DNA of 64,000 nucleotides from Phycisphaerae bacterium RAS2. Lineage in GTDB: Bacteria; Planctomycetota; Phycisphaerae; UBA1845; UTPLA1. Location of the stretch: the NCBI GenBank assembly GCA_007753915.1, contig CP036352.1, forward strand, positions 2,604,001-2,668,000, in the 5' to 3' direction. Each line of letters opens with the position of its first letter. The first letter of the stretch is position 1. A program made the position numbers and the translations under genes. This document shows, one piece after another, positions 27,801 to 36,200 of the stretch. The notes under the pieces are model-generated. The model did no database searches. It was not told the DNA's origin and was given only the letters and a program-made list of their open reading frames with translations.

Positions 27801-28513
27801 TCAACCGGCGCGGCGATCTCAAGTTCAAAACACTGCTTCTTCTCCGGGCCCTCGAACGAAGTCACTTTGACGTCCCCGTCCTGCCACGTCTTGTAAGGCG
27901 GTGCATCGTCAGGACTCTCATCGGCCGCATTGTCGGCCTCCACGTGCTCCTTGAGGTTCTTCAACACCATGCCCCAGGCTGCGTTGAAATACTCAAATCC
28001 GGCGTCCCAGTCCTTTCCCTCCTTCCATCCGACCTGATCGAGAATCACCCGGGTTCTGCCGGCCTTCTCCGTCAAGAATTGCAGCACAACAAACGTCTTT
28101 TCATGGGCGTTACGCAGCGCCGCGACCCTTGGTGGGAAGTTCCACTCGAACGCCAACAGCTCGTTGGGGATGAAGCTCAAGAGCTTGCAGCCCTCCGAAC
28201 CGCGCCCGCCGGATTCGTCGGGCGCTTTCATGCCCATGTAACACTCGTAAGCCCCGCCGAGGCGCAGCTCGATTTTTGAATCAGGGGAAAAGAACGTCGC
28301 CATCTCGGCCGAATCGGTCCAGCATTTCCAAATCCGGCCGACCGGCGCGTCGATCACGATCTCCTTGTGCAAAATGCGATCGCGCGGCGAATCGTCGGCG
28401 GCATGCACCGGCACTGCATGCAAACACAACGCAATCGCTGCGACGCACGTTGCAGGGGATGCGACCCTGCCCGATCTTTGAACAATACGCTTGGAGTACT
28501 TCCGGCTGTCCAT
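24830..28513 (-). CDS. Exported giant protein: three SRPBCC/AHSA1 domains followed by 14 WD40 repeats
   Basis: The ATG at 28513 has GGAG 6 nt upstream and opens a signal-like segment ending near VPVHA. The 1227-residue chain holds three AHSA1-type START-fold domains (about 45-190, 210-355, 385-535; each with an APVxxxWxxxT motif) and then fourteen WD40 units (about 620-1215; FSPDGK-type strands), enough for two seven-bladed propellers. AHSA1 domains bind hydrophobic ligands; WD40 propellers are protein scaffolds. I know of no described protein with this order. It follows the TetR gene by 32 nt and is probably controlled by it. Confidence 0.85.
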   Translation of the reverse strand: MDSRKYSKRIVQRSGRVASPATCVAAIALCLHAVPVHAADDSPRDRILHKEIVIDAPVGRIWKCWTDSAEMATFFSPDSKIELRLGGAYECYMGMKAPDESGGRGSEGCKLLSFIPNELLAFEWNFPPRVAALRNAHEKTFVVLQFLTEKAGRTRVILDQVGWKEGKDWDAGFEYFNAAWGMVLKNLKEHVEADNAADESPDDAPPYKTWQDGDVKVTSFEGPEKKQCFELEIAAPVEDVWELLATTDGLKRLGGKDPLVELKPGGAWAFWPKSPNKVLAYVPHAVLSTRGSAPPQFPTVQKEGTWGAFYFEPVGDAKTRLRLTVVGWRAGEKEWDDAYDYFLKNNPIFLKMIVKALDQSGGAQENARAEHPKTSGDEEPAASDSRAGDVLRHSAIVDAPVEEVWKAFTTKEGMESWMVAHAEIDLRVGGRMRTHYSPDGVIGDENTIENIILSYEPNRMLSIKVGKPPAKFPFKAAVKGMWSVIHLEPLDDGRTRFTVCGMGYGDDEDSRKLRAFFDKGNDWTVKQLQAKFAKSRNTAGAAPRPEPEEGEPDSSASSDVDASLDPQFESYLAHIAAASASLTLNETASARRWLDAAPHGRRQWEWDYFNAASDQSVQTWRDHAETVMAIETSADGVLFVEACADGSAVLREADSGRVRRVLKASPKALWHASFNHDAKRVVTAGSDGIARVWDVESGDELLSIKHEKTQVYSAVFSPDGKAIATSMLSFVKLWNAETGEAIRTYKGHVVRPPVVHVVFSPDGERLASAGWDNHVIIWDVDSGEALHKLGPGYGGAEYTPYNSLAFSPDGKRVAACSGAHNVWLWDTDTGDVVRKWTAHEKDIYAIAFSHDGKRIATGAVDQLVRVWDAATGERLSELRGHTSQVRTVAFTRDDQYLLSGAADKSSKRWFVGSGQPAASVKCAQGVWSSPFSPDGKWFATGSSEQAVKVWDAATGELVAAIEGLPQQVARVAFSPDGRSIAVGLNTPDVLIFDIKTRKKIRKLSGHTGGVPGLAYSKEGSHLISASYDKSIKVWNVKTGEEVRTLGDGSFYSYSIDISPDGRLLAGADTDNLVRLWDWQTGEIHKELKGHKNKPLGVKFSHDGKLLASAGYDTAVHLWNVGTGKLLRTMPGHDREVYGLSFSRDGRRLASASYDQTVRLWDVTTGAQAAMLIRSPESAYDVHFSPDGTRLCASFVDGTVRILDSIPLAKRVQERMTLSSRRNSPGAH

Positions 28514-28545
28514 CTCAATCTCCAGTCTTCGCGCGTCGGAGGCGC

Positions 28546-29175
28546 CTACCCCTCGCCGCGCGCTTGCTTTTCCCGGGTCGCCTGCTCCTGCAGGCGGTTC
28601 AGATAATCCTCAAACTGTGCCACAGATGCGTCATAATATTGAATGTCCCGATGCGAGCGGGCTTGCATGATGCCGCCCTCCATCACCGTCAGCGCGAAGC
28701 GCGCCAAGGCCGCCCGATCCATGTTCGCCGGCAAGCGGTCGCCCGCCTCCACGAGGCACTTCTCCAGGGCGGCGCACCAGTTCGTGAAGTTCTGCGCGAT
28801 CTTCTCCCGAACCACCGGACCCGCTCCCGCCCCCAACTCCAGCGCGAGATTTCCGATCGGGCAGCCCAGATTGAAATCCGTCATCAAGAGCATCTCGCGA
28901 TATCCCTTGAGCACGGCCACGACGCGGCCGATCGGATCGGTCGTTGACGCAAACGGCCCGTCCATGACACCGGGGTAGAGCATCTCGAGATACCAATCGA
29001 GCACAGCCGAAAGCAGTTCGTCCTTGGACGCGAAGAAGTGATACAGACTGCCCGCGCCGGCCCCGGACGCCTTGAGAATCTCCGACAGGCCGGTGGCGTG
29101 ATACCCGCGCTCATGGAAAAGTGCTCGAGCGGTCTCAACGATCTTCTTCCGTGTGTTTCGTTTCTCTTCTGCCAT
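28546..29175 (-). CDS. TetR/AcrR-family transcriptional repressor
   Basis: A 209-residue protein with an N-terminal TetR helix-turn-helix (about 8-55; LFHERGYHATGLSEILKAS) and an all-helical ligand-binding C-terminal half. It is the first gene of a minus-strand unit with the SRPBCC-WD40 gene. A perfect 8-bp palindrome sits directly against its start codon (29176-29195), the expected place for autorepression. The ligand might be a hydrophobic molecule also bound by the AHSA1 domains; that is inference. Confidence 0.9.
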   Translation of the reverse strand: MAEEKRNTRKKIVETARALFHERGYHATGLSEILKASGAGAGSLYHFFASKDELLSAVLDWYLEMLYPGVMDGPFASTTDPIGRVVAVLKGYREMLLMTDFNLGCPIGNLALELGAGAGPVVREKIAQNFTNWCAALEKCLVEAGDRLPANMDRAALARFALTVMEGGIMQARSHRDIQYYDASVAQFEDYLNRLQEQATREKQARGEG

Positions 29176-29195
29176 TGTGTTGAACGATCAACACA
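29176..29195. promoter_or_regulatory. Probable TetR operator
   Basis: TGTGTTGA-ACGA-TCAACACA is a perfect inverted repeat of two 8-bp arms, immediately upstream of the TetR-family ATG. Size and symmetry suit a TetR dimer; binding would block the ribosome-site region of the regulator and WD40 operon. Confidence 0.65.
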
Positions 29196-29257
29196 GTAAT
29201 CGAAGAAGCAGGACCATGTCAACAGCAAAACCCAGGAAACTCATAAGATGTTTTCTG

Positions 29258-29291
29258 AAAAAGCTTTATGGAAGGCGGCCAATCCGCCTCC
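29258..29291 (-). terminator. Possible terminator after selD
   Basis: Read on the minus strand, GGAGGCGG pairs with CCGCCTTCC (one bulge) around ATTGG, and CTTTTTC follows 7 nt later. It lies about 65 nt after the selD stop. Confidence 0.4.
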
Positions 29292-29355
29292 CTTTCAAAC
29301 TGCGTCACATGATGGCCGATTCGATGCGCCGGATTACCGCCTTGAACGCGGCTCC

Positions 29356-30405
29356 CTAGGGTCGAAACGTCAAGGTGCTGGCTGACTTCGGACGAACCTC
29401 GCCGACGGCCGCCGGCGACGCTAAGCCTTCATTTCGCAATTCAGCTAAAACACGTTCCGCATCTTGAGCGGCGACAGCCAGCAGCAGCCCGCCCGAGGTC
29501 TGCGCATCCGCGACAACTTTCTCCAACACGGCATCCGCCCCCTCGTTCGTGTACGCCGCACCGAGACTCTCCAGCGTCTGCTTCCACGCGCGCGTCACAG
29601 TGCCTGCTTCAGCAAGCTCGCGCGCCCGCTTCATCAACGGCACGCGCGACGCAAACAAATCGACGGTGACGCCCGACGCCTCGGCCATCTCGAACGCGTG
29701 GCCGATCAATCCGAAGCCTGTGATGTCCGTCACCGCGTGCGCACCGACGCGCACCGCCACGCGCGCCGCGGCCGCGTTTAATTCCGTCATTACCGTAATC
29801 GCCTCGCTAAACTCGTCCTGCGAGATCTTCTCATTCTTCGCCGCGCTGGCCAGAATCCCCGAACCAATTGGCTTTGTTAGAATCAACACGTCGCCCGGCT
29901 GCGCGCCGCGATTCGACAAGACCCTGTCGGGATGCACCGTGCCGGTCACGGCCAGTCCGTACTTAATCTCCGCGTCGCGCACCGAGTGACCGCCGAGAAT
30001 AACCGCGCCGGCCTCGGCCACTTTGCTCGCCCCGCCTGCAAGAATGGCGTCGAGAATCTCCAGCGGGAGGTCCTTATCGGGAAAACCGACGATGTTGAGG
30101 CAGGTAATCGGCGTCGCGCCCATCGCGTAGCAATCCGACAGGCTGTTGGCCGCCGCGATCTGACCGAAGGTGAACGGATCATCGACCAGCGGCGGGAAGA
30201 AATCCGTCGTCTGCACAATGGCGAGATCGGCGCGCAACCTGAACACGCCCGCGTCGGAGAAGTGCTCCGGTCCGATCAGCAGGTCGGGGTGCGACGTGGC
30301 CGGCAGTTCGCGCAGCACCTGCGCGAGGACTCCCCTCGGGAGTTTGCCCGCTCAACCCGCGCAATTAGCGTAGGCCGTCAAGCGTATTTGTCGCGATGGC
30401 GTCAT
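29356..30405 (-). CDS. selD: Selenide, water dikinase (selenophosphate synthetase), itself a selenoprotein
   Basis: The uninterrupted frame begins only at a GTG at 30318, but reading through an in-frame TGA at 30354-30352 extends it to the ATG at 30405 (349 residues). The restored N-terminus reads RLTAYANCAG-U-AGKLP, matching the SelD catalytic loop in which a Cys or Sec at this place is followed by xxK; Sec is codon 18 and Lys 21. The rest has DFFPPLVDDP, the AAANSLSDCYAMG helix and GHSVRD expected of SelD. It makes selenophosphate from selenide and ATP, the selenium donor for selenocysteine. A hairpin follows the UGA. An in-frame TGA upstream bounds the start; no clear ribosome site is seen. 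Confidence 0.92.
30329..30343 (-). promoter_or_regulatory. Bacterial SECIS-like hairpin in selD
   Basis: Eight nucleotides after the UGA (30354-30352) the minus strand reads ACTCCC-GAG-GGGAGT, a perfect 6-bp stem with a 3-nt loop, with possible outer GCG/CGC pairs. A G in the apical loop and closeness to the UGA fit SelB recognition; the loop is at the short end of the usual distance. Confidence 0.6.
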
Positions 30406-30569
30406 GGGTGCGATGCGGTTCGCCTTGCATCGGCGTCTCCTTCAGCCCGTCTTTCGCGGGCCCGTCGTCATTCTATCCGAGCGGGACGGCGCGCGTGACG
30501 GCGCTTTTTCAACGCCCGGGCAACCGGTTATCGTGGTCATCGTCGACCTGCTTACGGAGACCCGCTTGC

Positions 30570-31256
30570 ATGGCTGTCACCCTCACACCGCAGGAAGCCC
30601 GCGTGCTGGGCGTGCTGATCGAGAAATCGCTCGCCCTGCCCGAGTACTATCCGATGACGATCAACGCCATCACGACCGCCTGCAATCAGAAGAACAATCG
30701 CGACCCGATCACGCACTACACCGAGGCCGACGTCTCCACTGCGCTGCACGGTCTCACGCGCTGGCAACTCGCGTCGCAGGCGCCGCCCGACCGCAACTCG
30801 CGCGTCAACCGGTTTATCCACGAAGTCGAGAAGCGCTTCGGCTGGTCCACTCCCCAGCGGGCGATCATGGCGGAGTTGTTTCTGCGCGGGCCGCAGACGG
30901 TCGGCGAACTGCGGACCAACGCCTCGCGCATGTTCAAATTGGAGGCAATTGACTACGTCAACGACTTGCTCACCGAATTGCAGGCGAGTGACCCGCCGTT
31001 TGTGGCCGTCCTGCCGCGGCAGCCGGGTCAGTCTGCGATTCGCCACGGACATTTGTTGTGCGGCGCGGATGTTCATGTCTCAAACGATTGCAGCGCGATC
31101 CAGGCGCCGGCAGACGAAGGACCCACGCGGAGCACAGCGCCTCTTTCCGCACAGGGCACGGAGATTGACAAAGTCAAAGCCGAACTTCGGCAGCTCAAGG
31201 ACGAAGTGCAGGCACTTCGCGCCGAGGTTGCATCAATTCGGCAGAGCAGCCGCTGA
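30570..31256 (+). CDS. YceH family (DUF480/UPF0502) winged-helix protein
   Basis: The ATG at 30570 gives 228 residues starting MAVTLTPQEARVLGVLIEK, the typical YceH opening. It has two winged-helix-like domains (about 1-85 and 90-175) with the conserved YYPMTINAITTACNQKNNR region, and a C-terminal coiled coil (about 200-225). Function is unknown. It is divergent from selD with 164 nt between the starts. Confidence 0.9.
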   Translation: MAVTLTPQEARVLGVLIEKSLALPEYYPMTINAITTACNQKNNRDPITHYTEADVSTALHGLTRWQLASQAPPDRNSRVNRFIHEVEKRFGWSTPQRAIMAELFLRGPQTVGELRTNASRMFKLEAIDYVNDLLTELQASDPPFVAVLPRQPGQSAIRHGHLLCGADVHVSNDCSAIQAPADEGPTRSTAPLSAQGTEIDKVKAELRQLKDEVQALRAEVASIRQSSR

Positions 31257-31307
31257 CCGCACCATCTTGATGCGATCAATCGGGCATTGATTCACCGGAG
31301 GTGACAC

Positions 31308-31988
31308 ATGACCGGGAAGACAAGGGTTCGAGTCACATGGTGTGCTTTGGCCGTCAGCGCGGTCGCAGCCTTCCTCACACCCTTGCCGCTCGTCGCCCTC
31401 TTGCATGACGATGAGCCTGAAACAAACGCCCCTGCGGAACGGTTTACACTTGAGTATTCCGGAAAGTCAATCGACGTCATGCTCGGCGAGCCGTTTGTTG
31501 TCGAAATCGAAGGCCGACGTGTCGACATGAAACTGACTGCCAAGCGCTATCGCATCTTGGAGTTGGATGGCGTTTCATTTCGCTATCCACGCGAATTCAA
31601 GTTTAGTGCAGGAAAGGAGAAACGCTTTCGCACCGCAACTTTGGAAGGAACGGACGCGATGATTGTGCTGTACAAATATGAATCAGGGGACGCATCCGAG
31701 TTCATCTCCGCATTGGCAAAATCCCTCTCCAACGACTGGAAAAGGAAAAAAGCAAAAGTCAAGCAATCGAATCGAGTGCAAAATCTGGGGGCACATACCC
31801 TCAAGGGAAAAAGGATTGAAATCAAGACACTTGGGCATTCAATTCGGCAGGATTTTGTCGGGCTGAATACAACTTCGGGAGTAGTAGTCCTGATGCTACA
31901 GGACTCGGCCCCGGATCAGGAAAAGCCGTCGCCTCAATTCGCCGATGCCGTGCGAATGCTCAAAGAGTCTTTCAAGATTAGCGAATAG
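31308..31988 (+). CDS. Exported or membrane-anchored protein of unknown function
   Basis: A strong ribosome site (GGAGGTGA) precedes the ATG. The 226-residue protein has an N-terminal hydrophobic segment (about 9-31), then a charged beta-rich domain (FSAGKEKRFRTATLEG; IVLYKYES) resembling PsbP/DUF1795-like periplasmic proteins. Base composition is visibly lower in GC than its neighbours, with runs of AAA/AAG lysine codons near 31740-31830, which could mean recent acquisition. Confidence 0.65.
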   Translation: MTGKTRVRVTWCALAVSAVAAFLTPLPLVALLHDDEPETNAPAERFTLEYSGKSIDVMLGEPFVVEIEGRRVDMKLTAKRYRILELDGVSFRYPREFKFSAGKEKRFRTATLEGTDAMIVLYKYESGDASEFISALAKSLSNDWKRKKAKVKQSNRVQNLGAHTLKGKRIEIKTLGHSIRQDFVGLNTTSGVVVLMLQDSAPDQEKPSPQFADAVRMLKESFKISE

Positions 31989-32075
31989 TCGGTGCTAGCA
32001 ACTCGCCAAGCTCGCGATCAGATGGACTTGTAACGATTCGACCGGCCAGTCCCAAGCCGCTATCCTTTCCGAATC

Positions 32076-32606
32076 ATGAGCGAGTTCGCGGAAAACCTCT
32101 GGGCGCCGTGGCGGATGCAATACATTGAATCGCTGCGGGACGGCGATGCGCCCAGCGAATGTTTCCTGTGCGACTATGCCGCACAGCCCAAGGCAGACGA
32201 CGTGCATCACGTCATCTGGCGGACAGCCGACACGATGGCACTGCTCAATCGCTTTCCCTATACCAACGGCCACCTGCTCATCGCGCCGTTGGAGCATCGC
32301 GCGGAATTGACCGATCTGACCGACGACCTGCTGGCGGCGCTCTTCCGCACGACGCGCGACGCCCAGGCGCTCCTGCGGCACGTCATCGCGCCGCAGGGCT
32401 TTAACATCGGGATCAACTTCGGCCGCTGCGCCGGCGCGGGTCTGCCGGGTCACGTTCATGTGCATATCATCCCGCGCTGGAACGGCGACACGAACTTCAT
32501 GGCCGTACTCGGCGATGTTCGCGTCATTCCCGAGGCGCTCGACCGGTTGCTGATGAAACTCCGTGAGGGATCGCGGCAACTGGGCCTGCCCGGCTCGAAG
32601 AATTAA
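32076..32606 (+). CDS. HIT-family nucleotide hydrolase/phosphorylase
   Basis: A 176-residue HIT protein. The histidine triad is complete (H126, H128, H130 in GHVHVHIIPRW) and a C29/C32 pair with H44/H45 and H74 could bind zinc, as in Ap4A-phosphorylase-like HIT proteins. Such enzymes cleave dinucleoside polyphosphates or adenylylated compounds. The next gene starts 6 nt after its stop. Confidence 0.92.
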   Translation: MSEFAENLWAPWRMQYIESLRDGDAPSECFLCDYAAQPKADDVHHVIWRTADTMALLNRFPYTNGHLLIAPLEHRAELTDLTDDLLAALFRTTRDAQALLRHVIAPQGFNIGINFGRCAGAGLPGHVHVHIIPRWNGDTNFMAVLGDVRVIPEALDRLLMKLREGSRQLGLPGSKN

Positions 32607-32612
32607 ACCGCC

Positions 32613-33818
32613 ATGTCGCGTGCATCCGATCAACTCGCTCCCTTTGCCGTCGCCGAGGGTACCTCGCGCGGGCGGCAGCACGCCGACCCCTTCGCCGAGG
32701 GTGACAGCCCCTTTGAACTGGATCGCGCTCGCATCCTCTCCTGCACGGCTTTCCGCCGGCTCATGCACAAGACGCAGGTGTTCGTCACCGACTTGAGCGA
32801 CCATTTCCGAACACGGCTCACCCACACCCTCGAAGTCGTCGCGCAGTCCCAGCGGCTCGCACGGGCCATCGGCGCGAACGCGCGCCTCGCCGGGGCGATC
32901 GCCCTCGCGCACGATTTGGGCCATCCGCCGTTCGGTCACGCCGGCGAAGTCGCGCTGGCAGAGTGCATGACGGACCACGGCGGATTTGAACACAACATGC
33001 AATCGCTGCGCGTCGTCGATTATCTTGAACACCCTTATCCGCCCTTTCGTGGGCTGAATCTCTCGTACGAATTGCGCGAGTCGCTCATTAAACATCACAC
33101 GCGGTACGACCATCCTGACCGCGCGGCGCCGATGGATGACGCCACCGCACGCGAACTACTCGCCTCCGGCCCGCGCCCGCCGATCGAGGGGCAGATCGCC
33201 AATCTCGGCGACGCCATCGCCTACGCCCTCCACGACACCGAGGATGCGCTCTTTGACCTTGCCAACATTGCGGATCGCGGCAACCTGCGCGAAAGCGTCC
33301 TGTCGGCCGATCAGCTCGCGGCCAGTCCGCTGTGGGCCGAGGCGGCCGCGCGCGTGCAGGCCGTGTGGCCCAGCTCGCCGACTCACGCGATTCGCCGCCC
33401 GGTGCTGGATGAAATGAATCGGCTGTTGATTGATGACGCGGCAGCCGAATCGCGCCGGCGAATCGAAGCGGCGGGAATCGACTCGCCCGATGCCGCGCGA
33501 AACGCCGTGATTGATGCCGTGGCCTTTTCAGCGACCATGCAGGCGAAGCTCGACGCGCATCAAAACCTGCTGCGCGACGCGGTCTATCGGCACCCAAGCG
33601 TGGCGCGGATGGATGCCGAGGCGAAGCGGATCGTGGCGGAATTGTTCGCGGTGTTCGTGGATGACCTGGCGAGATTGCCCGCGCGGTTTTCCACGCGGAT
33701 CGGCGAACAATCGCCCCATCGCGTCGCCTGCGATTACATCGCCGGGATGACCGACCGCTTCTGCCGGGGGGAGCATGACCGGTGGGTGCAACGCTGCGGC
33801 GGGGATCCAACGCCATGA
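32613..33818 (+). CDS. dgt: Deoxyguanosinetriphosphate triphosphohydrolase-like HD protein
   Basis: The 401-residue protein has the dGTPase/HD layout: RTRLTHTLEV with the first metal His (H71), HDLGHPPFGH with the HD pair (H100, D101), and the C-terminal helical region. It hydrolyses dNTPs to nucleoside and triphosphate and so sets nucleotide pools. It is probably co-transcribed with the HIT hydrolase gene, another nucleotide-sanitising function. Confidence 0.92.
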   Translation: MSRASDQLAPFAVAEGTSRGRQHADPFAEGDSPFELDRARILSCTAFRRLMHKTQVFVTDLSDHFRTRLTHTLEVVAQSQRLARAIGANARLAGAIALAHDLGHPPFGHAGEVALAECMTDHGGFEHNMQSLRVVDYLEHPYPPFRGLNLSYELRESLIKHHTRYDHPDRAAPMDDATARELLASGPRPPIEGQIANLGDAIAYALHDTEDALFDLANIADRGNLRESVLSADQLAASPLWAEAAARVQAVWPSSPTHAIRRPVLDEMNRLLIDDAAAESRRRIEAAGIDSPDAARNAVIDAVAFSATMQAKLDAHQNLLRDAVYRHPSVARMDAEAKRIVAELFAVFVDDLARLPARFSTRIGEQSPHRVACDYIAGMTDRFCRGEHDRWVQRCGGDPTP

Positions 33819-33904
33819 GCGAGCCTTTTTTGTAACAAGATTGTCAGAGCGAGGGCTGCGGTAGAAAAGCAGTCGAAGGACCGCACAAATGGTCTGCCGT
33901 TCAT

Positions 33905-33933
33905 TTGACGAGTCGCGCTCGCCGAACGAAAAT
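33905..33933 (+). promoter_or_regulatory. Predicted sigma70-type promoter
   Basis: TTGACG (33905-33910), a 17-nt spacer and GAAAAT (33928-33933) lie 65 nt before the ATG of the next gene. The -35 matches five of six consensus bases and the -10 four of six. Confidence 0.4.
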
Positions 33934-33998
33934 GATCACGCATGGTCATGGGTGCAATCGAACGATCGCCGCGCACTTGCATTGAGAAGGATCTAGTC

Positions 33999-35090
33999 AT
34001 GTCACGACGACTCATCACAGGACTTGTTCTCTCCACGCTGCTGCTGATCAGCGCGAGTTCCGCCAGGGGGCAGGACACGCTCGTTGTTGATCGATTTGGT
34101 GGTTCCGCCAGCGCGCCGGCGGGATACCTCGCCGCGACGGAGGCGGATACGAACAAGCTCGTCGCGGATCGGGAGCGGTTCATTCGCACCTATTACGAGC
34201 CGGATCCCGCCGCGATGGCCGCGATACAGAAGTCGCTCGCCGAAGCTGCGAAGCTTCAGGATAAGTATCGCTTCGATGTCGCGCTGACGCTTTCGCGTAT
34301 GGGCCTCGCCCTGGGCATCGCCTCCGAAAACCCGGAGTACTCGCCGGAAAAGCGCGCCGAAGTCATGGGCCGGCTTCGTGCCCAGGCCTCCCGGTATTAC
34401 GCCATGGGCCCGTTGAGCCTTGCCAAGGTCGCGAAGATGGCCGAGGGATCGTTGAGCGCCGATCGCATCGCCGCCGGTCACGCGAAGCTCAACGCCGCGC
34501 TGCAGCACGTTCCTAACGCGACACCGGTCGATATCGCCAAGCTGGACGCCTTCTTGTCGCCCCCGCTCGCCGCCACGCCCAAGCCGATCATCCCGCGCTC
34601 GGCGCCGATGGATGTTCAAGCCCTGACCCAGCAGGACCAAAATCAGCAGATCATGCCAGCGAATGCCGCCAATCAGCCCGCGCCGATGGCGCAAAACCCG
34701 GCTCAACCGACGGCCCCGACCCCTGCCGAGCAGAAGGTCCCCGAGCGGCCGGTCATGCCCGCCGCCGCGGTCAACCCGCCGCCGCAACCGGTTCAGCCGC
34801 CGGCCCCGCCGCGTGAGATCAAGCCGGCCCCGGCGACGAACACCTGGGCCGACTTCGCGAAGCAATGCGCGACGCGGTTCAAATACACGGCGGATCAGCA
34901 GAAGTCGGCCGACACGGTGCTGGACAGCGTCATGAAGCGGGCCGGCTCCGCGGGCGACGCCAAGGACAGCGCCGGTCACAAGATGGTGGACGTGCTGTAT
35001 GATGAGCTTCAGCAGCGGCTGGAGTCCATCGCTTCCATCGAGCAGCGCCAGGCCGCCGCCCAGGCTGAACCTAAAAAGACTGGCAACTAA
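33999..35090 (+). CDS. Exported Ala/Pro-rich protein of unknown function
   Basis: The ATG at 33999 has AAGGA 7 nt upstream and begins a clear signal peptide (cut near SSARG-QD). The 363-residue product has a helical domain (about 45-190), a Pro/Ala/Gln-rich linker (about 200-275) and a C-terminal helical segment (about 285-355). I recognise no family. Its TAA is directly followed by the tdh ATG, so the two are in one transcript, but a link with threonine breakdown is not evident. Confidence 0.7.
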   Translation: MSRRLITGLVLSTLLLISASSARGQDTLVVDRFGGSASAPAGYLAATEADTNKLVADRERFIRTYYEPDPAAMAAIQKSLAEAAKLQDKYRFDVALTLSRMGLALGIASENPEYSPEKRAEVMGRLRAQASRYYAMGPLSLAKVAKMAEGSLSADRIAAGHAKLNAALQHVPNATPVDIAKLDAFLSPPLAATPKPIIPRSAPMDVQALTQQDQNQQIMPANAANQPAPMAQNPAQPTAPTPAEQKVPERPVMPAAAVNPPPQPVQPPAPPREIKPAPATNTWADFAKQCATRFKYTADQQKSADTVLDSVMKRAGSAGDAKDSAGHKMVDVLYDELQQRLESIASIEQRQAAAQAEPKKTGN

Positions 35091-36179
35091 ATGTCAACCC
35101 TGACCCGGCCGTCACCCGTGCAAACCCCCGCCGCAAAAGGCTTCATGGTCGGCCTGCGAAAGTCGCGCCCGGATGTGGGGCTGGACTACTGCACCGACAT
35201 CCCCATTCCCGCCCTCGGCCCGCACGATGTCCTGATCAAGGTGCGCAAGGCCGGCATCTGCGGCACCGATCGCGGCATCTTCGAGTGGGGCCCGTGGGCG
35301 CAGTCGCGCGTCAAGGTCGGCATCGTCATCGGGCACGAAGTGATGGGCACGGTCGCGGCCGTCGGCTCATCGGTCGACTCCATCGCCGTCGGCCGGCGCG
35401 TGAGCGTCGAGGGGCACATCCATTGCGGCGTGTGTCAGGCCTGCCGCACCGGCAATGCGCACGTTTGCGACAAGGTTCGCATCATCGGCATCGACCGCGA
35501 CGGTACGTTCGCCCAATACCTCGCGGTTCCCGCCGCCAACGTCTGGCCGCTGCACGACAACATCCCCGACAACGTCGCCGCCATCATGGACCCGCTCGGC
35601 AACGCGGTGCATACGGTCATGGCCGCCGGCGTCTCGGGCAAGAGCGTTCTCATCACGGGAGTCGGCATCATCGGTCTAATGGCCGTCTCCGTGGCGAAGG
35701 CAGCCGGCGCGTCGCGGCTGATCGTCGCCGACATTGATGAGCGCCGATTGGACGTTGCGCGGCAGCTTGGCGCGGATCATTGCCTCGTCTCATCCGGCGA
35801 CGGCTGGGTCGAGCAGGTCCGTAAGCTTACTGACGGCCTGGGCCCTGAAGTCGTCTGCGAAATGAGCGGCGCGACCTCGGCCATCAACGGCGCCCTCACG
35901 GTCCTGCGCAACTGCGGCACGATGGCGATCCTCGGCCTGCCCAAAGGCCCCGTGCCGATCAACTTCAACGATCATGTCATCTTCAAGGCCACGCACATCA
36001 TCGGCATCAACGGCCGACGCATGTACGAGACCTGGTACCAGGCCGAGCAATTGATTCTTTCCGGCCGCGTGAGCATGAAGCCGATCATCACGCACGAGTT
36101 CCCGCTCGTCGATTTCGAGCAGGGCTTCAAGGCCATGGCCGCCGGCGACGCGATCAAGGTCATTCTCAACGTGGAGTAG
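35091..36179 (+). CDS. tdh: L-threonine 3-dehydrogenase
   Basis: A 362-residue zinc-dependent medium-chain dehydrogenase. The catalytic zinc site is visible as C57 (CGTD) and H82/E83 (GHE), and the structural zinc Cys are C112, C115, C118 and C126. The NAD loop is GVGIIG. It oxidises threonine to 2-amino-3-ketobutyrate, which the next gene's product cleaves; the adjacent kbl supports tdh over sorbitol or other alcohol dehydrogenases. It starts immediately after the preceding stop. Confidence 0.95.
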   Translation: MSTLTRPSPVQTPAAKGFMVGLRKSRPDVGLDYCTDIPIPALGPHDVLIKVRKAGICGTDRGIFEWGPWAQSRVKVGIVIGHEVMGTVAAVGSSVDSIAVGRRVSVEGHIHCGVCQACRTGNAHVCDKVRIIGIDRDGTFAQYLAVPAANVWPLHDNIPDNVAAIMDPLGNAVHTVMAAGVSGKSVLITGVGIIGLMAVSVAKAAGASRLIVADIDERRLDVARQLGADHCLVSSGDGWVEQVRKLTDGLGPEVVCEMSGATSAINGALTVLRNCGTMAILGLPKGPVPINFNDHVIFKATHIIGINGRRMYETWYQAEQLILSGRVSMKPIITHEFPLVDFEQGFKAMAAGDAIKVILNVE

Positions 36180-36200
36180 CCCCGCAGGCGACGTCCGGCC

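Noticed and set aside
26933-28279. 448-codon plus-strand open frame
   Set aside because: Antisense to the SRPBCC-WD40 gene, Arg/His/Leu-rich without motifs; a GC shadow.
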